The position numbers were made by a program, and so were the translations under genes. The notes beneath the pieces were generated by a model, which was not told the origin of the DNA, ran no database searches, and was given only the letters and a program-made list of their open reading frames with translations. 55,997 nt of DNA from Acidobacteriota bacterium (lineage in GTDB: Bacteria > Acidobacteriota > Blastocatellia > Pyrinomonadales > Pyrinomonadaceae), in contig JAIVJI010000097.1 of assembly GCA_020200135.1 (NCBI GenBank), forward strand, positions 1 through 55,997, written 5' to 3'. This document shows positions 19,201 through 27,276 of the stretch, in pieces. Position 1 is the stretch's first letter; every line of letters begins with the position of its first letter.

Positions 19201-20370
19201 TCAGCGGTCTCGCTTATCCGTCGTCCGCCCCAGGCCGACTTTCGAGAGCGCCCACGCGGCGGCCACCACCGCGACCTTGCCGAGGCTGAAGCCCTCTTCG
19301 TAGTTCTTGACGCGCGTGACGCGGCCGCGCGCCGGGCGCGTCGTCACCGCCCCCGGGGAAGACGAAGTTGAAGACGAGGCGCGCGAAGCTTCTCGGTTCC
19401 CTTCGCCGGTGCCGACGCCGCCGCGCCGCCCCTCGCCGGCCGCGTTGTCCTTGCCGACGCGCTCCTTCCGCCCCGGCGCCTTCTCGCCCTTCTCCTTCGC
19501 GCCGGGCGCTCCCTGCTTCGCCACCTCGTTCTCTATCTCCGAGTTCATCTCGCCGCCGACGAGGATGGCCGTACCCGTGAAGTAGAACCAGAGCATCAGG
19601 ATGATGACCGCGCCGAGCGAGCCGTAGGTCGCGCTGTAAGAGTTGAAGAATTCGAGGTAGGTCTTGAAGGCGAAAGAGATGAGCAGCCAGAGCGCGACGC
19701 CGACGACCGCGCCGGGCGTGATCCAGACCCAGTGCTGCTGGTGCGCGTCGGGCCCGAAGTAGTAGATGAGCGCGAAGGCCAGCAGCACGAAGACGAGCAC
19801 GAGCGGCCACTGCACGACCTTCCACGCGGTCGCGAACGCCTCCCCCAGCCCGAACTTCCCGGCCACCGCGTCCGCGAGGTCGTGGCCGTAGAGCACGAGC
19901 ACCAGCGCGCTCACGATGAGCAGCGTCAGCGCCAGCGTCAGCCCGACGGCCGTCAGGCGCACCTTCCACCACGGCCTCGTCTCCTTCAGGTCGTAGGCCG
20001 CGTTCAGAGACTCGCTGATGGCGCCCATCCCGTTCGACGCCGCCCACAGCGTCGCCAGGATGCCGAACGAGAGCTTGCCGCCGCCGCTCGACTGCGTCAC
20101 GTCGGTCACGGTCTTGGAGATGAGCTGCGAGGCGTCGCCCGGCAGCACCGCGGCCAGCGAGTTGAAGAGACCCTGACGGAGCTGGCTGTCCTCGCCCGCC
20201 ATGTAACCCAAAAGTGAGGTCAGGAAGAGCAGCGCCGGGAAGAGCGCGAGCAGGAAGTAGTAGGAGAGCTGCGCCGCGCGCCCCAGCACGTCGTCGTCCA
20301 TCACCTCCGCGTAGACGCGCTTGCCCAGCTCCGCCCAGCTCAGCCCCCCGAGCGTCATCGACTTGAACAT
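19201..20370 (-). CDS. YihY/BrkB family inner-membrane protein
   Basis: The start MFKSMTLGGLSWAEL is preceded by GGGAGGACGGGAGA, a strong ribosome-binding site. About six membrane helices occupy roughly residues 37-290, and the family signatures AAQLSYYFLLALFPALLF and YKETRPW-like loop (DLKETRPWWKVR) are present. The C-terminal about 100 residues are a charged, Gly/Ala/Lys-rich tail not typical of the family. YihY proteins were once called ribonuclease BN, which is now considered wrong; their function is unknown. Confidence 0.9.
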   Translation of the reverse strand: MFKSMTLGGLSWAELGKRVYAEVMDDDVLGRAAQLSYYFLLALFPALLFLTSLLGYMAGEDSQLRQGLFNSLAAVLPGDASQLISKTVTDVTQSSGGGKLSFGILATLWAASNGMGAISESLNAAYDLKETRPWWKVRLTAVGLTLALTLLIVSALVLVLYGHDLADAVAGKFGLGEAFATAWKVVQWPLVLVFVLLAFALIYYFGPDAHQQHWVWITPGAVVGVALWLLISFAFKTYLEFFNSYSATYGSLGAVIILMLWFYFTGTAILVGGEMNSEIENEVAKQGAPGAKEKGEKAPGRKERVGKDNAAGEGRRGGVGTGEGNREASRASSSTSSSPGAVTTRPARGRVTRVKNYEEGFSLGKVAVVAAAWALSKVGLGRTTDKRDR

Positions 20371-20592
20371 TCTCCCGTCCTCCCTTCCGGTGGCGCACAG
20401 TTTCGACGCGGCGGAAGGCGAAAGCATCACGATTTCTTCAAGAGTTGTCTACGGGGTGACCACTCCGGCTCGGCGACGCGGGGCGCCCCCGGCTGATCCC
20501 TTTCGCCGCCGCCCTCCGCGTATACAGCCGGGGGAATGTTTCGCGCCGCGGCGCGTGAGGTCGTCGCGGCCTCCGCCGAGAGGAGGTTTATG

Positions 20593-21252
20593 ATGTCAGT
20601 CCGTCCCAGGCACGTGTCGTTCGCCGTCTTCGGCCTTCTGACGCTCTTCGTCTTCTACGTCTACGAGACGCCGTTTCTCGACCCGAACTCGCCCGTCTGG
20701 CAGCGCGTCGAGCCGGTGAAGTGGCTGCTGCTGCCGCACGCGGCGGCCGGGGCGGTCGCCCTCCTGCTCGCGCCGTTCCAGTTCTCCGCCAGGCTGCGCC
20801 GGCGCAGCCCGCACGCGCACCGCGTGCTGGGCCGGCTCTACGTGGCCGGCGCGGTCATCTCCGCGCCGCTCGCGATTCCCGTGGCGGTTATTTTGGGGCC
20901 GCCCTCGCTGGTGATGGCCGCCGTCATACAGTCCTCCGGCTGGGTCTTGACCACGGCCATTGCCGTCTACTGCGTCCGCGCGGGCGACATACGGCAGCAC
21001 CAGGAGTGGATGACGCGCAGCTACCCCTTCGCGATGGTCTTCGTCCTGGCCCGCGCCGTAATGGCCATCCCGGCGGTGAAGGAGCTGGGCGAGGTCGGCG
21101 TCGTCTCGGTAGTCTGGAGCTTCGTCGCGGCGGCCTGCTTCGTCCCGTCGCTCCTCCTCGGCTGGCGTGACGTGTCGAGGCGCGCGGCGGCGCGCCGGGC
21201 CGCCCGGCCCTCGGGGCGAAGACGGTCGGCGCCGCGGCTTGAGCGGGAAGGG
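20593..21252 (+). CDS. DUF2306 membrane protein, no stop codon at the expected end
   Basis: Two ATGs follow AGGAGG; the second (20593) has the better spacing. The protein has about four or five membrane helices. Motifs LLPHAAAGAVALLLAPFQFS, HRVLGRLYVAG and RQHQEWMTRSYPFAM are typical of DUF2306 (YozB-like), whose His residues suggest haem or metal binding. Family similarity ends near residue 215, but the frame has no stop until 22248, continuing 1 kb antisense through the whole lepB gene. Either a stop or frame has been lost, or a short deletion joined the two genes. I give the end as the lepB boundary; it is not a real stop. Confidence 0.7.
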
Positions 21253-22233
21253 CTATTTGACGAGGGTGCCGGTGCGCGCCCACCGCGTGTTGTAGACGAA
21301 GTCGGAGGCGACGTTGAGCGGGAACACCGCGGAGCTGCGCGGGGCGCTCTCGTCGTAGGACCAGTAGATGAACATCGCGCGGCCGATGATGGCGCGGCGC
21401 GGGACGTAGCCCCAGAAGCGGCTGTCGAGGCTGTTGTCGCGGTTGTCGCCCATCGCGAAGTAGTGCCCCTCGGGGACGATGAACCTCTCGCCCTCGGCCG
21501 ACCCGCGCCGCGTGCCGAGCAGGCGGTCGGGCCGCCAGAAGACGTTGTACTCGCTCTCCGGCCCCGGCCGGGGCGTGTTCGCGCCGACGAGCGGCGTCCC
21601 CTGCTCGTCCTTGAGCGGCGCGCCGCGCTCGTCGCCGTTGAGGAGGTCGCCGTCGTCGTCGCCCGGCGGGTTGACGGCCGCGACCTTGTGCTCGGGCAGC
21701 GGCTGGCCGTTGATGTAGACGTCCGTCCCGCGCAGCTCGAGCACGTCGCCCGGCAGGCCGATGACGCGCTTGACGTAGTTGGTCTTGTAGGGCGTGTTGT
21801 CGGGGGTCGCGTCGTTCACCTCGGGGTTGTCGCGGAACCTCGGGTCGTCCTGGTACTTGCCCGGGTACTTGAAGACGATGATGTCGCCGCGCCGTATCTC
21901 GCGCTGCGGGAGGAACGGGAGGACCGGCCCCGGCGCGAAGATGAACTTGTTGACCAGCAGGTGGTCGCCGATGTGGATCGTGTTCTGCATCGAGCCGGTC
22001 GGCACCTTGACCGCCTGCACGACGAAGGTCATGCCGAAGAGCGCCATCACGGCGGTGACGACCAGCGACTCGAAGTACTCGCGCGGCACGCTGTGCGGCC
22101 GCACCTGCTTCATGCGCGACTCGGCGCGCCCCGCGGCAGCTCCGCCGCCGTCCCGCCCCGCGGGGCGCGCGCGCACGCCCCCGGCTTCCGCGGGCGGATC
22201 GGCCAACCCCGCTCCCCTCGGCTCATTACTCAT
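21253..22233 (-). CDS. lepB: Signal peptidase I
   Basis: The enzyme cuts signal peptides at the outer face of the inner membrane. The catalytic Ser81 lies in PTGSMQNTIHIGD just after a membrane helix (residues 56-73), and the general-base Lys155 in NYVKRVIGLPGD. GDNRDNSLDSRFWG near residue 262 is box E. A 40-residue Gly/Ala-rich cytoplasmic head and a long insert at about residues 185-245 are extra to the E. coli core. Its end abuts or overlaps the DUF2306 frame. Confidence 0.96.
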   Translation of the reverse strand: MSNEPRGAGLADPPAEAGGVRARPAGRDGGGAAAGRAESRMKQVRPHSVPREYFESLVVTAVMALFGMTFVVQAVKVPTGSMQNTIHIGDHLLVNKFIFAPGPVLPFLPQREIRRGDIIVFKYPGKYQDDPRFRDNPEVNDATPDNTPYKTNYVKRVIGLPGDVLELRGTDVYINGQPLPEHKVAAVNPPGDDDGDLLNGDERGAPLKDEQGTPLVGANTPRPGPESEYNVFWRPDRLLGTRRGSAEGERFIVPEGHYFAMGDNRDNSLDSRFWGYVPRRAIIGRAMFIYWSYDESAPRSSAVFPLNVASDFVYNTRWARTGTLVK

Positions 22234-22322
22234 ATAGCCTCATCCTAGTTAACCACTCCGAGAATGGTCAAGCCGGGTTCGCCCCGTGCCGCCGTCGGAC
22301 GCGGGGCGGAGAGATTATTTTG

Positions 22323-22348
22323 TTTCACCGGTGAAATACTGTTTCACC
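22323..22348 (+). promoter_or_regulatory. Palindromic operator with a third half-site
   Basis: TTTCACCGGTGAAA (22323-22336) is a perfect 14-bp palindrome, and a further TTTCACC half-site is at 22342-22348, five bases on. The third half-site overlaps the expected -35 position of the next gene. This looks like a repressor or activator site. Confidence 0.6.
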
Positions 22349-22364
22349 CTCGCGGATTTTGTGC

Positions 22365-22370
22365 TACAAT
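22365..22370 (+). promoter_or_regulatory. -10 box for a probable leaderless transcript
   Basis: TACAAT ends 7 bases before the ATG at 22378, so transcription should begin at or next to the start codon. There is no ribosome-binding site. Confidence 0.55.
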
Positions 22371-22377
22371 GCTCGGC

Positions 22378-22707
22378 ATGAAAACGCCGGAGAAAAAGCG
22401 GGGCGCCAGGGTCGAGCAGTTCACGCCGGCCGAGCAGCGCTCGGCGCGCGCCGACCGGGTCAAGGTCTTCGAGGCCGAGCCCTACGGCTGGATCGCGCAG
22501 TCCCAGTCGGGGGTGGAGCGCGGCTACCACCTCTTCCGCGACCCCGAGACGCGCGCGCTCGCCTGCACCTGCGCCGACTTCATCTTCCGCGGCAACGCCG
22601 AGCCCGGCTACGAGTGCAAGCACGTCGCGGCCGTGCTCAAGTTCATCGCGCGGCAGTACCTCCGGTACGAGTACGACCCGCGGCGCCAGATGTCGCGCGT
22701 CGCCTGA
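22378..22707 (+). CDS. SWIM zinc-finger protein
   Basis: The protein (109 residues from MKTPEKKRG) has the SWIM pattern CxC...CxH as CTCADFIFRGN with ECKHVAAV near residues 72-93, a zinc-binding fold used in DNA or protein binding. It is preceded by VFEAEPYGWIAQSQSGVERGY, a strand-rich region often found before SWIM. It is likely leaderless: the TACAAT -10 box is 7 bases from the ATG, and a perfect palindrome overlaps the promoter. It is followed by a second small zinc protein, suggesting a two-gene unit. The function is unknown. Confidence 0.8.
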   Translation: MKTPEKKRGARVEQFTPAEQRSARADRVKVFEAEPYGWIAQSQSGVERGYHLFRDPETRALACTCADFIFRGNAEPGYECKHVAAVLKFIARQYLRYEYDPRRQMSRVA

Positions 22708-22729
22708 CCTCTCGGGAGTTGATGAGACG

Positions 22730-22918
22730 ATGAGCAGCAAAATGTTCAAGTGCGAAGCCTGCCGCGCGGCGTCCGAGACGCTCCACCTGCGCGACTCGGA
22801 CGGCAAGTGGGTCTGCGCCCACTGCATCCCGGCGGCCGAGTTGGACGCCTGCGAGGGCTTGCGCGAGCGGCTCGGGCTGCGGCCCGCCGCGCGCGCGCCC
22901 CGCCGCAAGGCGGCCTGA
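22730..22918 (+). CDS. Small CxxC zinc-ribbon protein
   Basis: The 62-residue protein begins MSSKMFKCEACRAAS and has two CxxC pairs (CEAC at residues 8-11 and CAHC near 29-32), followed by a helical Leu/Arg-rich tail. It lies 22 bases after the SWIM gene on the same strand and is probably in the same transcript, which ends at the hairpin 22951-23010. No function can be assigned. Confidence 0.65.
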   Translation: MSSKMFKCEACRAASETLHLRDSDGKWVCAHCIPAAELDACEGLRERLGLRPAARAPRRKAA

Positions 22919-22950
22919 AGCGTTCGACCTCGACACCTCACCCCTCAAGC

Positions 22951-23010
22951 CACGAAGGCGCGAAGCCGCACGGGGCCCGACACCCGACGCTTTGCGCCTT
23001 CGTGTTTTTG
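22951..23010 (+). terminator. Octad-built hairpin with a T tract
   Basis: CACGAAGGCGCGAAG (22951-22965) pairs at 14 of 15 positions with 22990-23004, and GTTTTTG follows, so it is a plausible terminator of the zinc-protein pair. Within each arm the GAAG/CTTC word recurs with an 8-bp period, an octad version of the repeat hairpins seen elsewhere. Confidence 0.65.
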
Positions 23011-23028
23011 CCGTAGGCTCGCCGTGTC

Positions 23029-23481
23029 ATGAGCACTTTCGAGACGAAGGAGCAGACTTCGGCGGGCGGGGTCGTCTACAGGCGCCGGGGCGCGAGCTTC
23101 GAGGTGGCGCTCATCTCGGTCGGCGGCGAGCGGCGCTGGCAGCTTCCCAAGGGTCTGGTCGGGCGCGGCGAGTCGCCCGTCGAGGCCGCGCTGCGCGAGG
23201 TCGAGGAGGAGACGGGGCTCGCGTGCGAGGTCGTCACGGAGCTGGAGCGGGTCGAGTACTGGTACTTCTCGAAGGGCGCGGCGCGGCGCGTGCGCTTCCA
23301 CAAGTTCGTACACTTCTACCTGATGCGCTACGTCTCGGGCGACGTGTCGGGGCACGACGACGAGGTGAACGAGGCGCGCTGGGTTTCGTTGGAAGATGCG
23401 GAAGGGATGCTCGCCTTCAAGGGCGAGCGGAAGGCGCTCGGGGAGGCACGGGAAATGCTCGCGGCGGGCGCCGGGGGTTAA
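23029..23481 (+). CDS. NUDIX hydrolase
   Basis: The Nudix box GX5EX7REUXEEXGU is complete: GLVGRGE followed by SPVEAALREVEEETG at about residues 42-63. The Glu residues of REVEEE bind the metal. The protein starts with the usual SAGGVVYRRRG strand. These enzymes cut nucleoside diphosphate-linked compounds. The sequence resembles the Ap4A or mutator group, but the substrate cannot be told. It converges with the anti-sigma gene. Confidence 0.9.
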   Translation: MSTFETKEQTSAGGVVYRRRGASFEVALISVGGERRWQLPKGLVGRGESPVEAALREVEEETGLACEVVTELERVEYWYFSKGAARRVRFHKFVHFYLMRYVSGDVSGHDDEVNEARWVSLEDAEGMLAFKGERKALGEAREMLAAGAGG

Positions 23482-23518
23482 GGCCGGGGCGCCCGTCGGA
23501 GAATCTTGTGCCGGGGCT

Positions 23519-23755
23519 TTAGTGAACGATGCGGCTGGCGCTCAGGCGCTGCCAGAGGACTTCCTCTTCCGGGTAGGCGATGCCGTTCTCGGAGCGCATG
23601 GCGAGCGCGGTCTCGACGATGAGCTTCAGGTCCCGGAAGACGCCGTCGCAGTCGACACAGGCGCTCAGGTGGGTCCTGACGAAAATGCTGTCTTGGTCGC
23701 CGAGCGAGCCGGCGCTGAAATCGCTGAGCAGTTCGATACTTTTGGCGCAGTCCAT
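23519..23755 (-). CDS. Putative anti-sigma factor (zf-HC2 type)
   Basis: The 78-residue protein starts MDCAKSIELLSDFSAG and has the zinc-finger set Cys3, then THLSACVDC at about residues 28-36, typical of zf-HC2 anti-sigma domains. It has no membrane helix, so it would be cytoplasmic, perhaps a redox- or metal-sensing ZAS type. It lies downstream of the ECF sigma gene on the same strand, the usual order for a sigma/anti-sigma pair. Confidence 0.8.
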   Translation of the reverse strand: MDCAKSIELLSDFSAGSLGDQDSIFVRTHLSACVDCDGVFRDLKLIVETALAMRSENGIAYPEEEVLWQRLSASRIVH

Positions 23756-23810
23756 TGGCCGTTCCTTTGGGGTGGAGTCTCGTTCCGGCCTCCCGTCTTG
23801 GGGCGGGAGA

Positions 23811-24389
23811 TTACTTTGATGCCGCCTGCTCCCGAATTAATTGCCTCAGCTTGAGCCGCGCTTTGTGTAATTGTGATTTCGAGGTGCCCTCGGCGATGCC
23901 GAGCATCCCGGAAATCTCGTAGTGCTCGTACCCCTCCACGTCGTGGAGGACGAAGACCGTGCGGTAGCCGGGCGGGAGCTGCTTGAGCGCCTTCTCCAGC
24001 GAGATGCGGTCGATGACGGGCATCGTCCCCGGGTTCTCGGTGCCCTTGACGATCTGGACGGGCGTCTCGCCCTCGTCGGTCAGGAGTTCCGAGCGCGTGC
24101 TCTTCTTGCGGAAGTGCATCAGCACCTGGTTGACCGTCATGCGGTGGAGCCAGGTCGTAAACGCCGACTCGCCGCGGAACATCCCGACCTTGTTAAAGAG
24201 CTGGACGAAGACGTCCTGCGTCATGTCCTCGGCCTCGGTGGGGTTGCTCATCATGCGCAGCGTGAGCGCGTAGACGCGCCGGTAGTGGCGGCGGTACAAC
24301 TCCTCGAACGCCTTCCCGTCGCCCGCGGCGGCCTTCTGGGCCAGCTCGAAATCGGAATCCTGCGGTCTGTCTACCTCTGCTACAGTCAC
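23811..24389 (-). CDS. ECF (RpoE-like) RNA polymerase sigma factor
   Basis: The 192-residue protein has sigma region 2 ([47 protein letters not shown]) and region 4 ([27 protein letters not shown] with a helix-turn-helix through [15 protein letters not shown]). It starts at a GTG with AAGGAATG upstream. Its partner anti-sigma factor follows 55 bases downstream. The regulon cannot be read from this window. Confidence 0.93.
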   Translation of the reverse strand: MTVAEVDRPQDSDFELAQKAAAGDGKAFEELYRRHYRRVYALTLRMMSNPTEAEDMTQDVFVQLFNKVGMFRGESAFTTWLHRMTVNQVLMHFRKKSTRSELLTDEGETPVQIVKGTENPGTMPVIDRISLEKALKQLPPGYRTVFVLHDVEGYEHYEISGMLGIAEGTSKSQLHKARLKLRQLIREQAASK

Positions 24390-24474
24390 TTCTTATTCAT
24401 TCCTTATTAAAATTTCCTCGATTATCCATCAATTTTCCTCAAATGGGAAACAGACGCGCCGGGAGAGCGTCGCC

Positions 24475-25290
24475 TCACTGCGCCAGCGTGTCCCAGCGCC
24501 CCAGGGCGCGGAGCTTGCGGTAGCGGCGCTCCAGCCGGTCCTCGGGCGCGAGCGCGGCCGCACTCTGGAGCGCCTCGCCGAGCGCCACATCGAGCAGGCG
24601 CGCCGACCCGTCGTGGTCGAGCTGCGCGCCGCCCTCGGGCTCGGGGACGACGACGTCGACGATGCCGGCGGCGCTCAGCTCGGGCGCGGTCAGGCGCAGG
24701 TACTCGGCGGCGCGCGGCGCCTGCGCCGAGTCCTTGAAGAGGATGGCGGCGCAGCCCTCGGGCGTGATGACCGAGTAGACGGCGTTCTCAAGCATCAGCA
24801 CGCGGTCGGCGACCCCGATGGCGAGCGCGCCGCCCGAGCCGCCCTCGCCGATGACGACGGCGACGACCGGGACGTTCAGGCGCGACATCTCGAAGAGGTT
24901 GCGCGCGATGGCCTCGGCCTGCCCGCGCTCCTCGGCGTCGATGCCGGGGTAGGCGCCCTGCGTGTCGATGAAGGTGAGGACGGGGCGGCCGAACTTCTCG
25001 GCGAGCTGCATCACGCGGAGCGCCTTGCGGTAGCCCTCGGGCTTGGTCATGCCGAAGTTGCGGTAGCGGCGCTGCTTGGCGTCGCGCCCCTTCTGCTGGC
25101 CGACGACGGCGACCGGGGCGCCGTGGTAGCGCGCGAACCCGCAGACGATGGCCGGGTCTTCGGCGTAGCGGCGGTCGCCCTTGACCTCGACGAAGTCCTC
25201 GAAGAGCCTCTCGACGAAGTCGAGCGTGTAGGGGCGTTCGAGGTGTCGCGCCAGCTTCACGCGCTCGAACGCCGACATGGAGTCGATCAT
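24475..25290 (-). CDS. accA: Acetyl-CoA carboxylase carboxyltransferase subunit alpha
   Basis: AccA pairs with AccD to transfer the carboxyl group to acetyl-CoA. The crotonase-like core is intact: FVEVKGDRRY, GQQKGRDAKQR, FIDTQGAYPGIDAEERGQ, VIGEGGSGGALAIGV and YSVITPEGCAAIL. At 271 residues it lacks about 40-50 residues of the usual N-terminal coiled coil. A stop codon upstream in frame shows this is not simply a misplaced start, though a non-ATG start could add up to about 20 residues. Otherwise it looks functional. The next gene on this strand is the ECF sigma gene. Confidence 0.93.
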   Translation of the reverse strand: MIDSMSAFERVKLARHLERPYTLDFVERLFEDFVEVKGDRRYAEDPAIVCGFARYHGAPVAVVGQQKGRDAKQRRYRNFGMTKPEGYRKALRVMQLAEKFGRPVLTFIDTQGAYPGIDAEERGQAEAIARNLFEMSRLNVPVVAVVIGEGGSGGALAIGVADRVLMLENAVYSVITPEGCAAILFKDSAQAPRAAEYLRLTAPELSAAGIVDVVVPEPEGGAQLDHDGSARLLDVALGEALQSAAALAPEDRLERRYRKLRALGRWDTLAQ

Positions 25291-25386
25291 GTGTTCCGTT
25301 CCGCCGAAAAGATTCTGGGGATGTTTAAGACGCCAGGGAAGGATGTACGTTTATCACTCCCCCGTCAAGCCCGCGCAAAAGGTTAA

Positions 25387-25449
25387 GAGGCTTGCCCCGA
25401 TTCCCCTTCCGTCGAAGAGGGGAGACCGGGCAAGCCTCTCGTGTTCGTT
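25387..25449 (-). terminator. Rho-independent terminator after rpoD
   Basis: GAGGCTTGCCC (25387-25397) pairs with GGGCAAGCCTC (25438-25448), and an inner stem CCCCTTC with GAAGAGGGG lies between them. On the minus strand a T-rich stretch follows. It lies between rpoD and accA. Confidence 0.6.
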
Positions 25450-25464
25450 TAAGTTCAGGCCGAA

Positions 25465-26896
25465 CTACTGCAAGCTGTCGGTGAACGCCTTGAGCAGGCG
25501 CGCGCGCGACGGGTGGCGGAGCTTTCTGAGCGCCTTGGCCTCTATCTGGCGGATGCGCTCGCGCGTCACGTCGAAGTTCTTGCCGACCTCTTCGAGCGTG
25601 TGCTCCTCGCCCGCGGGCCCCAGCCCGTAGCGGAGCTTGATGACGACCTCCTCGCGCGGGCTCAAGGTCGCCAGCACCGCGTCCGTCACCTGCCGCAAGT
25701 TAGTCGTGACGACCGAGTCCGCAGGGCTCACACGCGACTTGTCCTCGATGAAGTCGCCGAGGTGCGAGTCCTCCTCCTCGCCGATGGGCGTCTCCAGAGA
25801 GATGGGCTGCTGCGCCAGCTTGAAGACGCTGCGCACCTTCGGCACCGGCATGTCCACCTTCGCCGCGATCTCCTCGGTCGTCGGCTCGCGCCCCAGCTCC
25901 TGGACGAGCGCGCGGCTGGTGCGGATGAGCTTGTTGATGGTCTCGATCATGTGGACGGGGATGCGGATCGTGCGCGCCTGGTCGGCGATGGCGCGCGTCA
26001 CCGCCTGCCGGATCCACCACGTCGCGTAGGTCGAGAACTTGTAGCCCCGGCGCCACTCGAACTTGTCCACCGCCTTCATCAAGCCGATGTTCCCCTCCTG
26101 GATCAGGTCGAGGAACTGGAGCCCGGTGCGCCGACGCGATGGCCTCGATCAGGCGCAGCCGCGCCGACTCCTTCAGGTTGAGGTTCTTGATCTCCTGCGA
26201 GATTTCCAGGCGCGTGCGCGCCACCTTGCGCTTGAGACGGAGGAGCTTCTTGGTCGGCTTGCCGCGCGTCAGCTTCTGCTCGGCGGCGAGCTTCTCCCAC
26301 TCCTTCAAGCCCTCTTTGAAGTGCTTGCGGATGTTCTCGACGCCTTCGAGCGTCCACTGGAGGTACTCGTCCGCCTTGTCCTCGGCCTCGGACACGTCGG
26401 CCTGGTCGGAGAAGTTGACGATGTCGCGGATGCTCAGGCGGCCGGAGTGTAACTCGTCGCCGATGCGGATGAGTTCCTTGACCGCGATGGGCGAGCGCGA
26501 GATGGCCTTGTGCGTCTTGATCTGGCCGCGCTCGATGCGCTGCGAGATGGAGACTTCCTGCTCGCGCGTCAAAAGCGGCACGGTGCCCATCTGGCGCAGG
26601 TAGACGCGGACGGGGTCGGCCGACTTCTCGTCCTCGCCCGCCGAGAGGTCGAGGTCGTCGACCTCGTCGAGCGTCCCCTCCTCTTCGACGTCGGTCGCGA
26701 GCGAGGCGACCTCGGAGATCAACTCCTCATCCGACTCGACGGCCCCGATGGTCGCCGCTTCGAGCTTCTGGAGGACGTCGTCAATGTCGCGGTCCGAGAC
26801 CGGGTCGCCGGAGACGACCTCGCCGTAGCCTTCGTAGAACTTTTCGCCGCCCGTTTCCAACAGATCAAGCCCCTGCTTCTTCATCTTCTCGCTCAA
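25465..26896 (-). CDS. rpoD: Primary RNA polymerase sigma factor (RpoD), frame broken in the middle
   Basis: The N-terminal part begins at a TTG (26896) or the ATG four codons on. It carries region 1.2 ([21 protein letters not shown]). The C-terminal part has region 2.4 ([17 protein letters not shown]), region 3 ([20 protein letters not shown]) and region 4 ([32 protein letters not shown]). The two parts are in different frames, joined near 26120-26140. Compared with the family, the end of the non-conserved region and the start of region 2 (ANLRLVVSIAKKY type) are missing before [15 protein letters not shown] primary sigma factor is normally essential, so this break is more likely an assembly error than biology. 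Confidence 0.9.
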
Positions 26897-27276
26897 ATCG
26901 TCGCCCCCCGTCCAGACGCTTTAGCCGCGGAAAGCGTCTCATACGTGGCTTCGGACATTTATGTTTCTCGCGCGCCGCCCGAGCCGCCCCACCCCGTACA
27001 GGACTAACCCTTTGATACGGGTGACATTAGATGCTGACCGCAGTTTGCCAGTTGTACTCACGCCGCCGCCGCTCTGGCGACTCAAAAAGGGAGGTTCAAA
27101 CCGCGGACACGCCCCTCAGATGCATTGGACCTCATGCCGGTTGTGAGCCCACGCGAAGACCGAAGCGCCTAACCGAAGAAATAGCAAAAGTGGCGTGTAT
27201 CGTTGTTTTCCCTGAAGACGCGGTTTTCCGAAGAAACGCGATTTTCCCTGAAAAATGTGGAGTTTGTAAGTCTCCG
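26897..27276. other. 380-base gap between rpoD and a membrane-protein gene
   Basis: This divergent intergenic region holds the rpoD leader and the start region of the gene at 27277. The only structured element I see is the 18-bp triple repeat at 27205-27258. No convincing promoter hexamers were found for rpoD. Confidence 0.5.
27205..27258 (+). repeat. Three tandem 18-bp repeats
   Basis: Copies at 27205-27222, 27223-27240 and 27241-27258 share a TTTTCC core, a GAA step and, in the first two, an ACGCG end. They lie 19 bases before the ATG at 27277. They may be protein-binding sites controlling that gene, or simply tandem repeats. Confidence 0.6.
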
